DNA of 48,663 bases from Natrinema gari JCM 14663 (GCF_000337175.1 NZ_AOIJ01000049.1:176529-225191), one strand, 5' to 3'; shown: positions 33,723 to 42,694, counted from the stretch's first letter. Numbers and translations are program-made. Notes: generated from the sequence alone by a model not told the origin.

Positions 33723-34738
33723 CGAGCGAGCATCGGGCGGGGGGAGCCGCCACCCTCGGCATCGAACTCACGCCAGAGCATCCACCCGAGCGGGTGGCCG
33801 ATCTGGCCGCCTTCGCCGAAGACGAGGGGTTCGACGTCGTGTTCGCGAGCAGCCACTACTTCAATCGCGACCCGTTCGTCGTGTTGTCGCGGATGGCCGA
33901 CGCCACCGACGAGATTCGGTTGGGGCCGGGCGTCGTCAACCCCTACGAAACCCATCCGGTAAGGCTCGCAGCGCAGACGGCGACGATCGACGAACGCAGC
34001 GACGGCCGCGGCGTCTTCGGCATCGGTGCCGGCGACCGCTCGTCCCTCTCGAATCTCGGGATCGAGCGCGATAGGCCGCTTCGACGCGTCCTCGAGACGT
34101 TCGACCTCGCCCGCGACCTCTGGGCCGGCGAGACGGTCACCCACGAGGGAACGTTCACCGCGCGGGACGCGGCGCTGAACTTCGAGCCGCCGTCCGGCCG
34201 GCTGCCGGTCTACGTCGGCGCACAGGGGCCACACATGCTGCGGATGAGTGCGAAACACGCCGACGGCGTGCTGATAAACGCCGCCCATCCGCGGGACCTC
34301 GAGTGGGCCGCGGGCCAGATCGAGCGGGGGCTGGCCGAACGACCCGACGAGCGCGGCGCGTTCGAGTCGCTCGCGTTCGCCAGCGTCAGCGTGGCCGGCG
34401 ACGAGAGCGAAGCCCGAGAGGCGGCCCGCCCGCCCGTCGCTTTCATCGTCGGCGGGGCCGCCGAGCCGGTCCTCGAGCGCCACGACATCGACCGGGGGGC
34501 GGCGAAGGCGGTGAGCGAGGCCCTCGAGCGAGGGGCCCTCCCCGAGGCCTTCGGTCATGTCACACCCAAGATGATCGACGCCTTCTGTCTCGCCGGGACG
34601 ACCGAGACGGTTGCCGACCGGTTCGGGGCAGCGCTCGAACACGTCGACGGAATCGTCGTGGGCTCGCCGCTGGGGCCGGCTCTCGAGGACGCGATAACAC
34701 GGGCGAGCGAAGCGTTCGCTCGCGCGACCGAAGCCTGA
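33719..34738 (+). CDS. mer: F420-dependent 5,10-methylenetetrahydromethanopterin reductase-like (Mer)
   Basis: 339 aa from the ATG at 33719, which overlaps cofE by 4 bp; the longer frame upstream is a shadow of cofE. Luciferase-like TIM barrel of the F420-dependent class: LGIELTPEHPPERVADLAAFAEDEGFD, RLGPGVVNPYETHPVRLA, IDERSDGRGVFGIGAGD and YVGAQGPHMLRMSAKHADG. In methanogens Mer reduces methylene-H4MPT; in haloarchaea the homologue is thought to serve methylene-tetrahydrofolate reduction for methyl groups. The genomic coupling to cofE supports F420 as its coenzyme. Confidence 0.88.
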   Translation: MTSEHRAGGAATLGIELTPEHPPERVADLAAFAEDEGFDVVFASSHYFNRDPFVVLSRMADATDEIRLGPGVVNPYETHPVRLAAQTATIDERSDGRGVFGIGAGDRSSLSNLGIERDRPLRRVLETFDLARDLWAGETVTHEGTFTARDAALNFEPPSGRLPVYVGAQGPHMLRMSAKHADGVLINAAHPRDLEWAAGQIERGLAERPDERGAFESLAFASVSVAGDESEAREAARPPVAFIVGGAAEPVLERHDIDRGAAKAVSEALERGALPEAFGHVTPKMIDAFCLAGTTETVADRFGAALEHVDGIVVGSPLGPALEDAITRASEAFARATEA

Positions 34739-34760
34739 GGCCGAAACGCGGATCGAACGG

Positions 34761-34955
34761 TTAGTTCGAGGTAAAGAGGTTTCCGACGGCACCGAGTGTG
34801 AGAACGCCGAAGACGCCCATCGAGACGGTGACGAGGAGTGCGCCGACCAGAATCAAAAGCGGCGCGGCTCCCGCGCCCATCGCGACGTCAGTGAAGATGC
34901 TAACCATTTCAGTGACATTGTCCACGACGAGGTTCAACGGTGTGATGGTGTCCAT
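34761..34955 (-). CDS. Small two-helix membrane protein
   Basis: 64 aa. A short polar N-terminus (MDTITPLNLVVDNVTEMV) is followed by a glycine/alanine-rich hydrophobic stretch from about 27 to 60 that can form one or two membrane helices (AAPLLILVGALLVTVSMGVFG). I recall similar short membrane proteins in other haloarchaea but can give no family name or function. It is convergent with mer (22 bp) and divergent from the DUF7573 gene. Confidence 0.65.
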   Translation of the reverse strand: MDTITPLNLVVDNVTEMVSIFTDVAMGAGAAPLLILVGALLVTVSMGVFGVLTLGAVGNLFTSN

Positions 34956-35039
34956 ATGCGGGGGTTGTTACCGGTGCTACTTGGCCGTGCCGGTCCCGAA
35001 TGAGTAGGGATTAAGCCGCCGGCAGTCGTAGTCGAGCCC

Positions 35040-35279
35040 GTGACGGACGACGCGAGGCTCTCGGAGTTCGCTACCGCGACCGACGACGAGGAACCCACGA
35101 GGGCGGCTCGGGCGGACGACGAATCGTCGTCCGCGGCCGCCGAGGCATCGCCCGCCGGCGAAACCGCGCGGTCGACGTACGCGTGGGGTGAGTACACCTG
35201 CAGCCGGTGCGGGAAATCGACCGATCGCGTCTGGCGTGGCGATGACTCGCTGGTCTGCCCGGCGTGTAAGGACTGGTAA
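35040..35279 (+). CDS. DUF7573-like zinc-ribbon protein
   Basis: 79 aa from a GTG start. An acidic disordered N-terminal half (about 1-47) is followed by a C-terminal zinc-ribbon-like module STYAWGEYTCSRCGKSTDRV...LVCPACKDW with four cysteines in two CxxC pairs. This is the layout of the haloarchaeal DUF7573 family. Function unknown; the metal-binding ribbon suggests nucleic-acid or protein binding. Confidence 0.72.
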   Translation: MTDDARLSEFATATDDEEPTRAARADDESSSAAAEASPAGETARSTYAWGEYTCSRCGKSTDRVWRGDDSLVCPACKDW

Positions 35280-35346
35280 TCGGATCGGCGATCGATGCGG
35301 GTCCCAACGTGTTTCCGGCGGGATGCTTGCGAGCGCACTCCCGAAG

Positions 35347-35357
35347 CTTTATATTTT
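35347..35357 (+). promoter_or_regulatory. Promoter (TATA box) of the cold-shock protein gene
   Basis: CTTTATATTTTC about 27-30 nt before the cspA ATG at 35381, a clear TATA box in otherwise GC-rich sequence; the transcript is probably leaderless. Confidence 0.65.
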
Positions 35358-35380
35358 CGTCGCGGTTTTGTTGAGACGCA

Positions 35381-35575
35381 ATGGCGAAAGGTACGGTCGA
35401 CTTCTTCAACGACACTGGCGGCTATGGATTCATCGAGACTGACGACGCGGACGAGGACGTGTTCTTCCACATGGAGGACATCGGCGGTCCGGACCTAGAG
35501 GAGGGTCAGGAAGTCGAGTTCGACATCGAGGAGGCCGAGAAGGGCCCGCGCGCGACGAACCTCGAGCGAGTCTAA
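35381..35575 (+). CDS. cspA: Cold-shock domain protein
   Basis: 64 aa, a complete CSD beta barrel: MAKGTVDFFNDTGGYGFIETDD with RNP1-like GYGFIE and RNP2-like DVFFHM, then the GQEVEFDIEEAEKGPRATNL end. Binds single-stranded RNA or DNA and is normally abundant; haloarchaeal members are strongly acidic like this one. A strong TATA box precedes it. Monocistronic. Confidence 0.95.
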   Translation: MAKGTVDFFNDTGGYGFIETDDADEDVFFHMEDIGGPDLEEGQEVEFDIEEAEKGPRATNLERV

Positions 35576-35833
35576 GCTGTTCCGAAGGTGGTATCGTTTT
35601 CCGATTACTTCGCCGGTAGCGGCGGCGCTGTCGTGCCGAACGCGTGTTTCTCGGTGAGTCCGGCGACTCGAGACGGGAGAGCGATACGAGCGCCACCCCG
35701 TTCAGTTCGTACAGTGTGTGCCGATACGTCTCGCGGCACCAATGTTTCAGATGACACAAAACATATGTCCGGGAGCCTCTGATGACGTAGTAATGAACGG
35801 TTCGCCCGGGTCCCCGCCAACCGTTTCGAGACT
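35576..35833. other. Spacer before the second MoxR operon
   Basis: 258 bp without a supportable gene. TATA-like AAAACATATG at about 35758-35767 and GTAGTAATGAAC at about 35786-35797 are candidate promoter elements for the moxR gene at 35834. Confidence 0.4.
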
Positions 35834-36811
35834 ATGACTGATGCCAACCCGACTCCGGAACGGAGTACCGACCCGCCGGCCGACGGTGCCCTCCGAATTT
35901 CGACCGTCGAACGGCTCTGCGAAGAGATCGAAACGAACGTCTCGAACGTGATCGTCGGTCACGACGAGGTGATCGAGCACGTCATCACTGCCGTCCTCGG
36001 GCGCGGCCACGTCCTCCTCGACGACGTGCCCGGCGTCGGGAAGACCATGCTGGCCCGCTCGATCGCGACGTCCGTCGACTGTACGTTCAGTCGCGTCCAG
36101 TTTACCCCCGATCTCCTCCCGAGCGATGTCACCGGCGTGAACGTCTTCAATCAACAGACCCGCGAATTCGAGTTCCAGTCCGGCCCCGTCTTCGGCAACA
36201 TCGTGTTGGGTGACGAGATCAACCGCGCCCCGCCGAAGACGCAGGCGGCGCTGCTCGAGGCCATGGAGGAAGAACAGGTCACCACCGACGGCACGACGCG
36301 CGACCTCCCGACGCCCTTTACCGTGATCGCGACCCAGAACGCCGTCGAGCCGAACCGGACCTACGACCTCCCCTTCGCCGAGGTCGATCGCTTCATGAAG
36401 AAACTCCATCTCGGCTACCCCTCCCCCGACGAGGAGGCCGAACTGCTCGGCCGGACGGTCGGCGACCATCCCATCGACTCCCTCGAAGCGGTCACCGACC
36501 GCGAGACCCTCGTCGCCGCCCGGGAAACCGTCTCGACGGTACAGGTCGCGGCCCCCATCCGAACGTACGCGGCACGGCTCGCAGCCTACACCCGCGAACA
36601 CGCCCACATCGGCGTCAGTCCCCGCGGAACGATTTCGCTGCTCCGGGCGGCACAGGCCCGCGCCGTCACGAACGGCCGGGACTACGCGATTCCGGACGAC
36701 GTGCAGACCGAAGCGCCGGTCGTGCTGAGCCACCGGATCAAGACGGACGGCCGCGACCGCGACGGCACCGCGGTCGTCGAGGACGCACTCGAGCGCGTGC
36801 CCGTCGAATGA
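35834..36811 (+). CDS. MoxR family AAA+ ATPase (cluster 2)
   Basis: 325 aa. Walker A DDVPGVGKT, VQFTPDLLPSDVTGVNV, Walker B IVLGDEINRAPPKTQAALLEAM, sensor ATQNAVEPNRTYDLP and lid GVSPRGTISLLRAAQ. Slightly divergent from the MoxR of cluster 1: the usual PEAQLDRF stretch reads FAEVDRFMKK. It is first in a three-gene operon with 4-bp overlaps and should power the DUF58 and transglutaminase/DUF4129 partners encoded behind it. Confidence 0.93.
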   Translation: MTDANPTPERSTDPPADGALRISTVERLCEEIETNVSNVIVGHDEVIEHVITAVLGRGHVLLDDVPGVGKTMLARSIATSVDCTFSRVQFTPDLLPSDVTGVNVFNQQTREFEFQSGPVFGNIVLGDEINRAPPKTQAALLEAMEEEQVTTDGTTRDLPTPFTVIATQNAVEPNRTYDLPFAEVDRFMKKLHLGYPSPDEEAELLGRTVGDHPIDSLEAVTDRETLVAARETVSTVQVAAPIRTYAARLAAYTREHAHIGVSPRGTISLLRAAQARAVTNGRDYAIPDDVQTEAPVVLSHRIKTDGRDRDGTAVVEDALERVPVE

Positions 36812-37884
36812 GGCTCACCCGTCGCGGTTGGATCGTCGTCGCCGTCGCGCTCGCGGCTGTCACGTTGAGCTGGCGGTTCGGCCCGCGAGCACTGAACGCC
36901 GTCGTCGTCCCGCTCGTCGTCGCGTTGCTGGCCGGCGTGGTCACGGTCAGTCGCACCGACCGCCCCAACGTCGTCCGTCGCCCCGTCAAGGAGGGGTTCA
37001 TCGGCGAGCAACGAACAGTCGAGATCACGATCGAAACCGACGGGACCGCCGCGGCGACCGTCCGCGATGCCGTCGGCGACGGGCTCTCGGCCACCACGGA
37101 TCCGCGTACGGAAACGACCCTCACGGGCGAGGAGACGATCACCTACGACGTGCGACTCGAGGCACGGGGGAACCGCCGGATCGGGCCGCTCTCGATCGCC
37201 GTCACCGATATCGTCGGTCTCGTCGAGCGACGGTTCGAGTACGAGGAGACGACGCCGGTCGTCGTCTATCCACGCGTCCGGGATCTGGGCGGCGGACCCG
37301 CCGTCGATATACAGACGCTCGCCAGCGTCGCGAATCGACACGTCGACGAGGAGTTCGACCACCTCCGGGAGTACCACCGAGGAGATCCGCTTCGCGACGT
37401 CCACTGGAAGACCGCGGCCAAGCGACCCGACGACGAGTTGATCGTCACGGAGTACGCGACCGACGGGGACGCCGGGACCGTCACCGTCGCCGCCGAGTGT
37501 CTGACAGACAGCGACGACGAGATGGCGTCGGCCGCCGCCACCGTCGCGACCTTCCTCCTTGAGCAGGGCGCGACGGTAGCGGTCACGGTCCCGGACGGAA
37601 CGCGACCGCCGGGCACGGGGAGCGCACACCACCGTGACATACTACAGCTACTGGCCGTCGCCGATCCCGGCGAACTCGCGGACCGAACCCGGCGGGACGC
37701 GGACGTACTGGTCCGCACTGACGGGGACGGGACGACGGTCGTCGTCGACGACCGCGAGATTCCGTTCGCCCGGCTCCGCGGCCGCGGCCGAACGGATGGT
37801 CGGAGACGAACCGACAGGAACCGAACCGCAAACGACGGCCGAGGCGATCGCGAGACCGGCGGACAGCCGGGGATGACCGCATGA
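36808..37884 (+). CDS. DUF58 domain protein (cluster 2)
   Basis: 358 aa, ATGA overlap with moxR. Two N-terminal membrane helices (about 7-45), a beta-rich middle (about 55-150), and the DUF58 signature HLREYHRGDPLRDVHWKTAAK near 186-206. The C-terminus is basic and polar. Shorter than the cluster 1 DUF58 protein (483 aa). Acts with MoxR at the membrane; target unknown. Ends in ATGA overlap with the transglutaminase gene. Confidence 0.9.
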   Translation: MRLTRRGWIVVAVALAAVTLSWRFGPRALNAVVVPLVVALLAGVVTVSRTDRPNVVRRPVKEGFIGEQRTVEITIETDGTAAATVRDAVGDGLSATTDPRTETTLTGEETITYDVRLEARGNRRIGPLSIAVTDIVGLVERRFEYEETTPVVVYPRVRDLGGGPAVDIQTLASVANRHVDEEFDHLREYHRGDPLRDVHWKTAAKRPDDELIVTEYATDGDAGTVTVAAECLTDSDDEMASAAATVATFLLEQGATVAVTVPDGTRPPGTGSAHHRDILQLLAVADPGELADRTRRDADVLVRTDGDGTTVVVDDREIPFARLRGRGRTDGRRRTDRNRTANDGRGDRETGGQPGMTA

Positions 37885-40190
37885 GTACGGAATCGTCCAG
37901 TCATACCGGGCAGCGAACGGTCTCGGTTGGAACCGATCGGCTCGTCGGCACCGGCGGCGTCCGTCTCCTCGCGCTCGCCTGCATACTCGTCCTGACGGGG
38001 TCGTACGTCGCCGTGCTGTACGACATCACGCAGGTCGTCGGCGGCAGCCGCTCGCTGTTCGCACTCGTCGGGCTCATGCTGCTCGCAGCGACGGTACTCG
38101 CCCGCGTGATCCGCCCTCGAACGGCGGGCGTGCTGGCGCTGTCGGCGGCCGGAGTCGGATTCGCCTACTATCTCACGTCGGCGGGCGTCGAACTCGGCGT
38201 CGTCTTCTCGAGCACCGATGCGCTCCTGTCGGACACCGTCGCGCTGGCGACCGGCCTGCCGCTGCTCCGGATGGTGCAGGCCGGCATCTGGACGCTCGGG
38301 TTCGCGCCCGCGCCCGTCTTCCTCTCGTGGTATCTCGCCGTCCGCGGGCGGTACGGACTCGGCGTCATTCCCGGCGGGGCCGCGCTTGGCTTCCTCGTCC
38401 TGACCGGCGATGCGGGGACGATCGTCACGCTGACCGGTATCCTCGCCGCCATCGGCGCGATCGCCTTCGGCGACCTCGAGCGGCGGGGCGGGCCGATCGG
38501 GCAGGCGGACCTGCTCGCGGTCCTGTTCGCGGTGATCATCGCACTCTCGCTGTCGGTGACCGTCGTCCCCGGCCAGCCGACCGGGCCGACCCATCTCGTC
38601 CAGGGGGAACCGGGCACGCTCGAGGCGACGCTCGACTCCGCGCCCCAGCGATCGGGGATCTCGGGCCAGGTCGACCTCTCGCCGGAGGTGCGGTTCACCG
38701 TCGAATCCGATCAGGGTACCTACTGGCGAACCGGGATTTACGATCGGTTTACCGGCGATGAGTGGATCCGAACGGGCCAGAGCCACCGGTACGACGGCCG
38801 GCTCTCGGACCCGCCCGGGACCTACGACACCGTCGAACAGACCGTTACCGCCGAAACGAGACTCGGTGTCATGCCCGTCACACCGCAGCCGCTGTCCGTC
38901 GACGGCGACGTGACCCGGGACACGACCGTCTCCAGACACGGCCAGCCGCGGCCCGAAGCGCCGCTCGAACAGGGGGACAGCTACACGGTCGAGAGCGCAG
39001 TCATCGACGCGAGCCCGGCCGAACTCCGGAACGCGGGCACGGACTACCCCGACGAGATTACCGGGCGCTACCTCCAGCAGCCGGAAGACTCCTCGGGCGA
39101 GTTCGCCGAACGGACCTCCGAGATCACGGCTGGCACCGACGATCCGTACGAGACGGCGACCGCGATCGAGCGCCACCTCCGTACTTCGAAGGACTACTCG
39201 CTCGAGGTCTCACAGCCCGCCGGCAATGTCGCCGAGGGGTTCCTGCTGGAGATGGACGAAGGGTACTGCGTCTACTTCGCGACGACGATGACGCAGATGC
39301 TTCGCGAGGAAGGGATTCCGGCCCGCTACGTCACCGGCTACACGACCGGCCAGCAGATCGGCGAGGACGAGTACGTCGTCCGCGGACTCGACGCCCACTC
39401 CTGGGTCGAGGTCTACTTCCCCGACCATGGCTGGGTCACGTTCGACCCGACGCCGGGTGGCGGGCGCGCCGACGTGCACACTGACCGCCTCCAGGAGGCG
39501 CGGGCGAACGGCAACGAGGCCGCGGACACCGAGGACAGCGAGGACGTCCCGATCGACGACGGGGACGGGAGCGAGTCGCCCGACTCCGATCCCGCCGGTC
39601 CGGACGACCCACCGTCCGATCCGGCCCCGCCGAACGAAACGGAACCGGGCAACGGACCGACCGACGACCCGGGTGCTAACGGCACGGACAACGGGACCGA
39701 CCCGACCGACACCGGAGCTCCCGCGGGCAGCGGGACGAGCGAGACAGATGAGACGCTTTCCGAATGGCTCGTCACCGTCGTCCGGGAGACGGGTGCGATC
39801 GGACTCGTCTTCCTCGTCGGGCTCGCCGCGGGCGCACACCGAACCGGCGCGGCGACGCGCCTCCGTCGGGGGGTCGGGCTCTACTGGCACGGGTTCCGGG
39901 CGGACCCCGACCGCGACGCCGAACGCGCCTTCGACCGACTCGAGGGACTCCTCGCGCGCCGGTACCGGCCGCGCCGTCCGTCGGAATCGGCCCGCACGTA
40001 TGTCACGTCCCTCTCGGCGACGGACGCGGACGACGCGGATGCGCTCGATCCGCGGGTCTGGCGCGTCCTCGAGTACTACCAACGGGCGACGTACGGCGAC
40101 GGCGTCAGCCGCTCCGAGGCCGACGAGGCGATCGCGACCGTCGACGACCTCGCCCGCGACCAGTTGCCGCTCGTCGGTCGGCTTCGCTGA
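37881..40190 (+). CDS. TgpA-like transglutaminase/DUF4129 membrane protein
   Basis: 769 aa. Several N-terminal membrane helices (about 22-240), an extracytoplasmic region, then a transglutaminase-like core with the full Cys-His-Asp triad: Cys463 in EGYCVYFATTM, His506 in DAHSWVEVYFP, Asp522 in VTFDPTPGG. A long acidic linker with several N-x-T sites (about 545-625) leads to a further membrane helix (about 635-655) and a cytoplasmic DUF4129 tail containing RPSESARTYV and RRYRP. This is the complete TgpA layout that normally accompanies MoxR and DUF58. Role in haloarchaea unknown; cell-surface protein modification or maturation is the usual guess. Confidence 0.92.
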   Translation: MSTESSSHTGQRTVSVGTDRLVGTGGVRLLALACILVLTGSYVAVLYDITQVVGGSRSLFALVGLMLLAATVLARVIRPRTAGVLALSAAGVGFAYYLTSAGVELGVVFSSTDALLSDTVALATGLPLLRMVQAGIWTLGFAPAPVFLSWYLAVRGRYGLGVIPGGAALGFLVLTGDAGTIVTLTGILAAIGAIAFGDLERRGGPIGQADLLAVLFAVIIALSLSVTVVPGQPTGPTHLVQGEPGTLEATLDSAPQRSGISGQVDLSPEVRFTVESDQGTYWRTGIYDRFTGDEWIRTGQSHRYDGRLSDPPGTYDTVEQTVTAETRLGVMPVTPQPLSVDGDVTRDTTVSRHGQPRPEAPLEQGDSYTVESAVIDASPAELRNAGTDYPDEITGRYLQQPEDSSGEFAERTSEITAGTDDPYETATAIERHLRTSKDYSLEVSQPAGNVAEGFLLEMDEGYCVYFATTMTQMLREEGIPARYVTGYTTGQQIGEDEYVVRGLDAHSWVEVYFPDHGWVTFDPTPGGGRADVHTDRLQEARANGNEAADTEDSEDVPIDDGDGSESPDSDPAGPDDPPSDPAPPNETEPGNGPTDDPGANGTDNGTDPTDTGAPAGSGTSETDETLSEWLVTVVRETGAIGLVFLVGLAAGAHRTGAATRLRRGVGLYWHGFRADPDRDAERAFDRLEGLLARRYRPRRPSESARTYVTSLSATDADDADALDPRVWRVLEYYQRATYGDGVSRSEADEAIATVDDLARDQLPLVGRLR

Positions 40191-40321
40191 TACGACGGCC
40201 CGTCTCGAACGAAACGAATCCGGTCAGCGGCTGTTCGCGTTCGGTCAGTCTCACCGTTGGGACGGGTCATCCCGCTGCGCACTGAAAAAGAACCATGCGA
40301 AGGCATGCGGTTCCCGATAGT

Positions 40322-40332
40322 GTTTAATATGC
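40322..40332 (+). promoter_or_regulatory. Promoter (TATA box) of aIF1 gene
   Basis: GTTTAATATGC centred about 28 nt before the ATG at 40355, consistent with a leaderless archaeal promoter. Confidence 0.6.
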
Positions 40333-40354
40333 CCGTTTCATACCTACGAACGTA

Positions 40355-40648
40355 ATGTCGGAAGTCTGCTCGACGTGCGGGCTGCCCCAAGAACTCTGCG
40401 TCTGTGAAGACGTGGCCAAGGGCCAACAGCAACTCAACATCCGCATTGACGAGCGCAGATACGGGAAAGAGGTAACGATCGTCGAAGGATTCGATCCGAA
40501 GGACGTCGATCTGGACAGTCTCTCGTCGGATCTCAAGTCCAAATTCGCCTGCGGTGGGACTGTCGAGGACGACCAGATCGAACTCCAAGGGAACCACACC
40601 GGCCGCATCGAAGAGTTCCTTCGGGACCGCGGCTTCAACGTCGCCTAA
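40355..40648 (+). CDS. Translation initiation factor aIF1 (SUI1)
   Basis: 97 aa. Zinc-binding N-terminus [15 protein letters not shown], then the SUI1 fold: [41 protein letters not shown] and a final FLRDRGF. It promotes start-codon selection on the small ribosomal subunit. Length and motifs are those of archaeal SUI1. It is monocistronic with a TATA box and a downstream T-run. Confidence 0.96.
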   Translation: MSEVCSTCGLPQELCVCEDVAKGQQQLNIRIDERRYGKEVTIVEGFDPKDVDLDSLSSDLKSKFACGGTVEDDQIELQGNHTGRIEEFLRDRGFNVA

Positions 40649-40704
40649 TGCCCGCGATGCTCTGAGACGACTTCCGAACCCACGACCGCGTCGCGTTCTT
40701 CGAT

Positions 40705-40716
40705 CCGCTTTTTTCG
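40705..40716 (+). terminator. T-run terminator after aIF1
   Basis: CCGCTTTTTTCG contains six T residues (40709-40714) about 60 nt after the aIF1 stop, a typical haloarchaeal transcription end. Confidence 0.5.
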
Positions 40717-40787
40717 ACCGTCGACTCCTCAGTCACATCACCGCTCCCTGAGATGTCGGCTTCGAGCGACTGCGACCCGAGCGCGGA

Positions 40788-41153
40788 TCAGAACGGCGAC
40801 TCGCGGTCGGCCGCTTCGTCCTCGGCGTCCGCCTCGCGAACGAGCCCGAACTTCATCCCGTACTTGTCGAGCCCGCCCGCCATGCTCTCGACGCGCGCGT
40901 CGGCAGCCCCCTCGTAGGACCCGATGAGCTGTGCGGCCTGGACGCTCGCCTTGCCATGGGGACAGACGGTGACGATGTGGTCTTCCCCCTCGAGTTCGTC
41001 GACACGGTCCGTGAGTTCGTGGAAAGGAATGTTCTCGCTGCCGGGAATGTGGCTGTGCTCGAAATTTCGTTCGTCCCGGATGTCGACGATGCGAACGTCC
41101 GCATCAGCCTCGAGGAGTTCCTTGACCTCGTCCGTGGAGATTTCGCCGTCCAT
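40788..41153 (-). CDS. Rhodanese-like domain protein
   Basis: 121 aa from the ATG at 41153 (MDGEISTDEVKELL); the frame is open to 41342 but the added residues are not rhodanese-like and would run over the opposite promoter. Single rhodanese domain: VRIVDIRDERNFEHSHIPGSENIPF and active-site Cys64 in VTVCPHGKASVQAAQL. Probably a sulfurtransferase using thiosulfate or a persulfide carrier; the active-site loop is CPHGKA, usual for small archaeal members. Divergent from a small membrane protein gene. Confidence 0.9.
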   Translation of the reverse strand: MDGEISTDEVKELLEADADVRIVDIRDERNFEHSHIPGSENIPFHELTDRVDELEGEDHIVTVCPHGKASVQAAQLIGSYEGAADARVESMAGGLDKYGMKFGLVREADAEDEAADRESPF

Positions 41154-41309
41154 TACCGTGCGGTTGCGCGTCGACGCGAATAAGAACAGGGGTTCAGGTC
41201 CGGGAGCCGGAGCAGTGGCGATTCGGCCGTAAACCGGGTTCGGTCGATAGATCATGGCTGGATGGTCAGAACGGAAAACATATACGTGAGTTGTCGTAAT
41301 TTCCCGGTA

Positions 41310-41561
41310 ATGGTCCCACTGACTGCCCTCTTTCCGATGCAAGTCGCTGGCGGCGGAATACTGCTCGTCGTCCTGCTACTATTCGTTATCCAGATCGGTG
41401 CGCTGGTGTGGGTGTACTTCGATGCACAAACGAACAGCCCGCATAGTGCAGTGCTCTGGACGCTCGTCGTTTTCTTCGGCGGACTTCTGGGTCTGTTGCT
41501 CTATGTCCTCCTTGGAAGAGAAAAGCAGCGGGGGCGTTCGAGTCACCAGACACAGTTCTAG
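41310..41561 (+). CDS. Small membrane protein (PLDNc_N-like)
   Basis: 83 aa from the ATG at 41310. Two hydrophobic helices (about 13-35 and 47-67) flank the conserved-looking VWVYFDAQTNSPHSAVLW, the pattern of the short phospholipase D N-terminal-like membrane domain common in small archaeal and bacterial proteins. A TATA-like AACATATACG lies about 29 nt upstream. The longer frame from 41262 starts upstream of that box and is rejected. Function unknown. Confidence 0.75.
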   Translation: MVPLTALFPMQVAGGGILLVVLLLFVIQIGALVWVYFDAQTNSPHSAVLWTLVVFFGGLLGLLLYVLLGREKQRGRSSHQTQF

Positions 41562-41605
41562 AACGACCGGGCACCGAATCCGCGGACCCGCGTCCCCCAC
41601 GCTGC

Positions 41606-42184
41606 TCAGAGCAGGCCGTCTTCCGTCGCGAGCAACAGCCCAGACAGCGTCGCGTCGTTCGTCGGCTGCTCGCGAGCGCGCTCGAGCGCCTCGCTCACCG
41701 GCACCGTCGTCACCTCGAGGAACTCGTTGCTGTCGAGTTCCCGATCGCCCGGCTCGAGCCCCTCGGCGTAGACGATGGCGCGGTCGTGGCGCAAAACGCC
41801 GGTCGCGACCGCGTACTCCTGTAGCAGGGCCGTACTCGACGGTCGGAAGCCGGTCTCCTCCTCGAGTTCGCGCGTTGCCGCCTGCGTATACGACTCGCCG
41901 TCCTCGACGATTCCCGCCGGGAGTTCGAGGTGGGTCTCGCGGATCGTTGGTCGGTACTGTTCAACGAACAGGAGCCGATCGTCGGCGGTCTCGTCGCCGT
42001 CCACATCCTCGAGCACGCTGCCGTCGATCCGCGCGACTACGACGACCGCGGCCGGCAGTTCCGCCCAGTAGTATCGCTTCTCCGTTCCGTCGGGCTGTTC
42101 GAGCAGGTCGTAGCCGCCGTCGTACCAGCCCGTCTCGTACTCGGTCCGTTCCTCGAGCAAGTCCCACTCGTCGGGTGCAGTCAT
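41606..42184 (-). CDS. NUDIX hydrolase, ADP-ribose pyrophosphatase-like
   Basis: 192 aa. The NUDIX box is complete: GIVEDGESYTQAATRELEEETG, with the preceding ELPA and VEQYRP motif typical of ADP-ribose/ADP-sugar pyrophosphatases. The N-terminal ~45 residues are the usual antiparallel strand region. It hydrolyses nucleoside diphosphate-linked compounds to a monophosphate pair; the exact substrate is not decided by the sequence. Same strand as the DUF5809/DUF5810/rimI group. Confidence 0.9.
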   Translation of the reverse strand: MTAPDEWDLLEERTEYETGWYDGGYDLLEQPDGTEKRYYWAELPAAVVVVARIDGSVLEDVDGDETADDRLLFVEQYRPTIRETHLELPAGIVEDGESYTQAATRELEEETGFRPSSTALLQEYAVATGVLRHDRAIVYAEGLEPGDRELDSNEFLEVTTVPVSEALERAREQPTNDATLSGLLLATEDGLL

Positions 42185-42274
42185 CGCATCCCACTGTGGG
42201 CTCGACGCGGTAATAGGTGGCCGTTTGTCCGACGCTCGTGCTGGGCACCGATCGCTCGAGCGAGTCGGGTGTAG

Positions 42275-42694
42275 TTACGAGCGATCGACGAGGTCCCGAT
42301 ACAACCGACCGAACGCCTGTCGGCGAAGCGTCGCCACCGCCGCGTCCGCCTCGTTCTGGAAGGTCGCCGCGACGGCCTCGCCGTCCGGCCCCGCGTGCCA
42401 GACGACGCGGTCGACGTTCTCGTGACCGACCGTCGTCACCGCGCCGTCGTAGGTTTGACACCAGTCGTCGAACTCCTCGCGGCTCCCGACCCGTACCTCC
42501 AGTAAGTTCGCGAACAGCGCATCTCGAGCCGTCTCGACGACATCGCCGGTGACACGTTCGTCGTACTCCTCGCGGTCGAAGTCCATCGCCTTCGCGACCT
42601 CGCGGACGACCGTCTGGGCCGCCGGGCCGACCGACTCGTACTGTGTGCGTGCCTCGTCGACCGAGTCGAAGGTGAACGTCCCCACCGTGTGCAT
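42275..42694 (-). CDS. DUF5809 family protein
   Basis: 139 aa, soluble and acidic. MHTVGTFTFDSVDEARTQYESVGPAAQ at the start, and DWCQTYDGAVTTVGHENVDRVVWHAG in the middle, match the haloarchaeal DUF5809 family. Function unknown. It lies 25 bp downstream of the DUF5810 gene on the same strand, a pairing that recurs in haloarchaea and suggests a shared role. Confidence 0.8.
   Translation of the reverse strand: MHTVGTFTFDSVDEARTQYESVGPAAQTVVREVAKAMDFDREEYDERVTGDVVETARDALFANLLEVRVGSREEFDDWCQTYDGAVTTVGHENVDRVVWHAGPDGEAVAATFQNEADAAVATLRRQAFGRLYRDLVDRS

Noticed and set aside
37266-39176. 636-codon antisense frame over DUF58 and TgpA of cluster 2
   Set aside because: The forward frames carry the DUF58 signature and the transglutaminase triad; the antisense product has no domain character.
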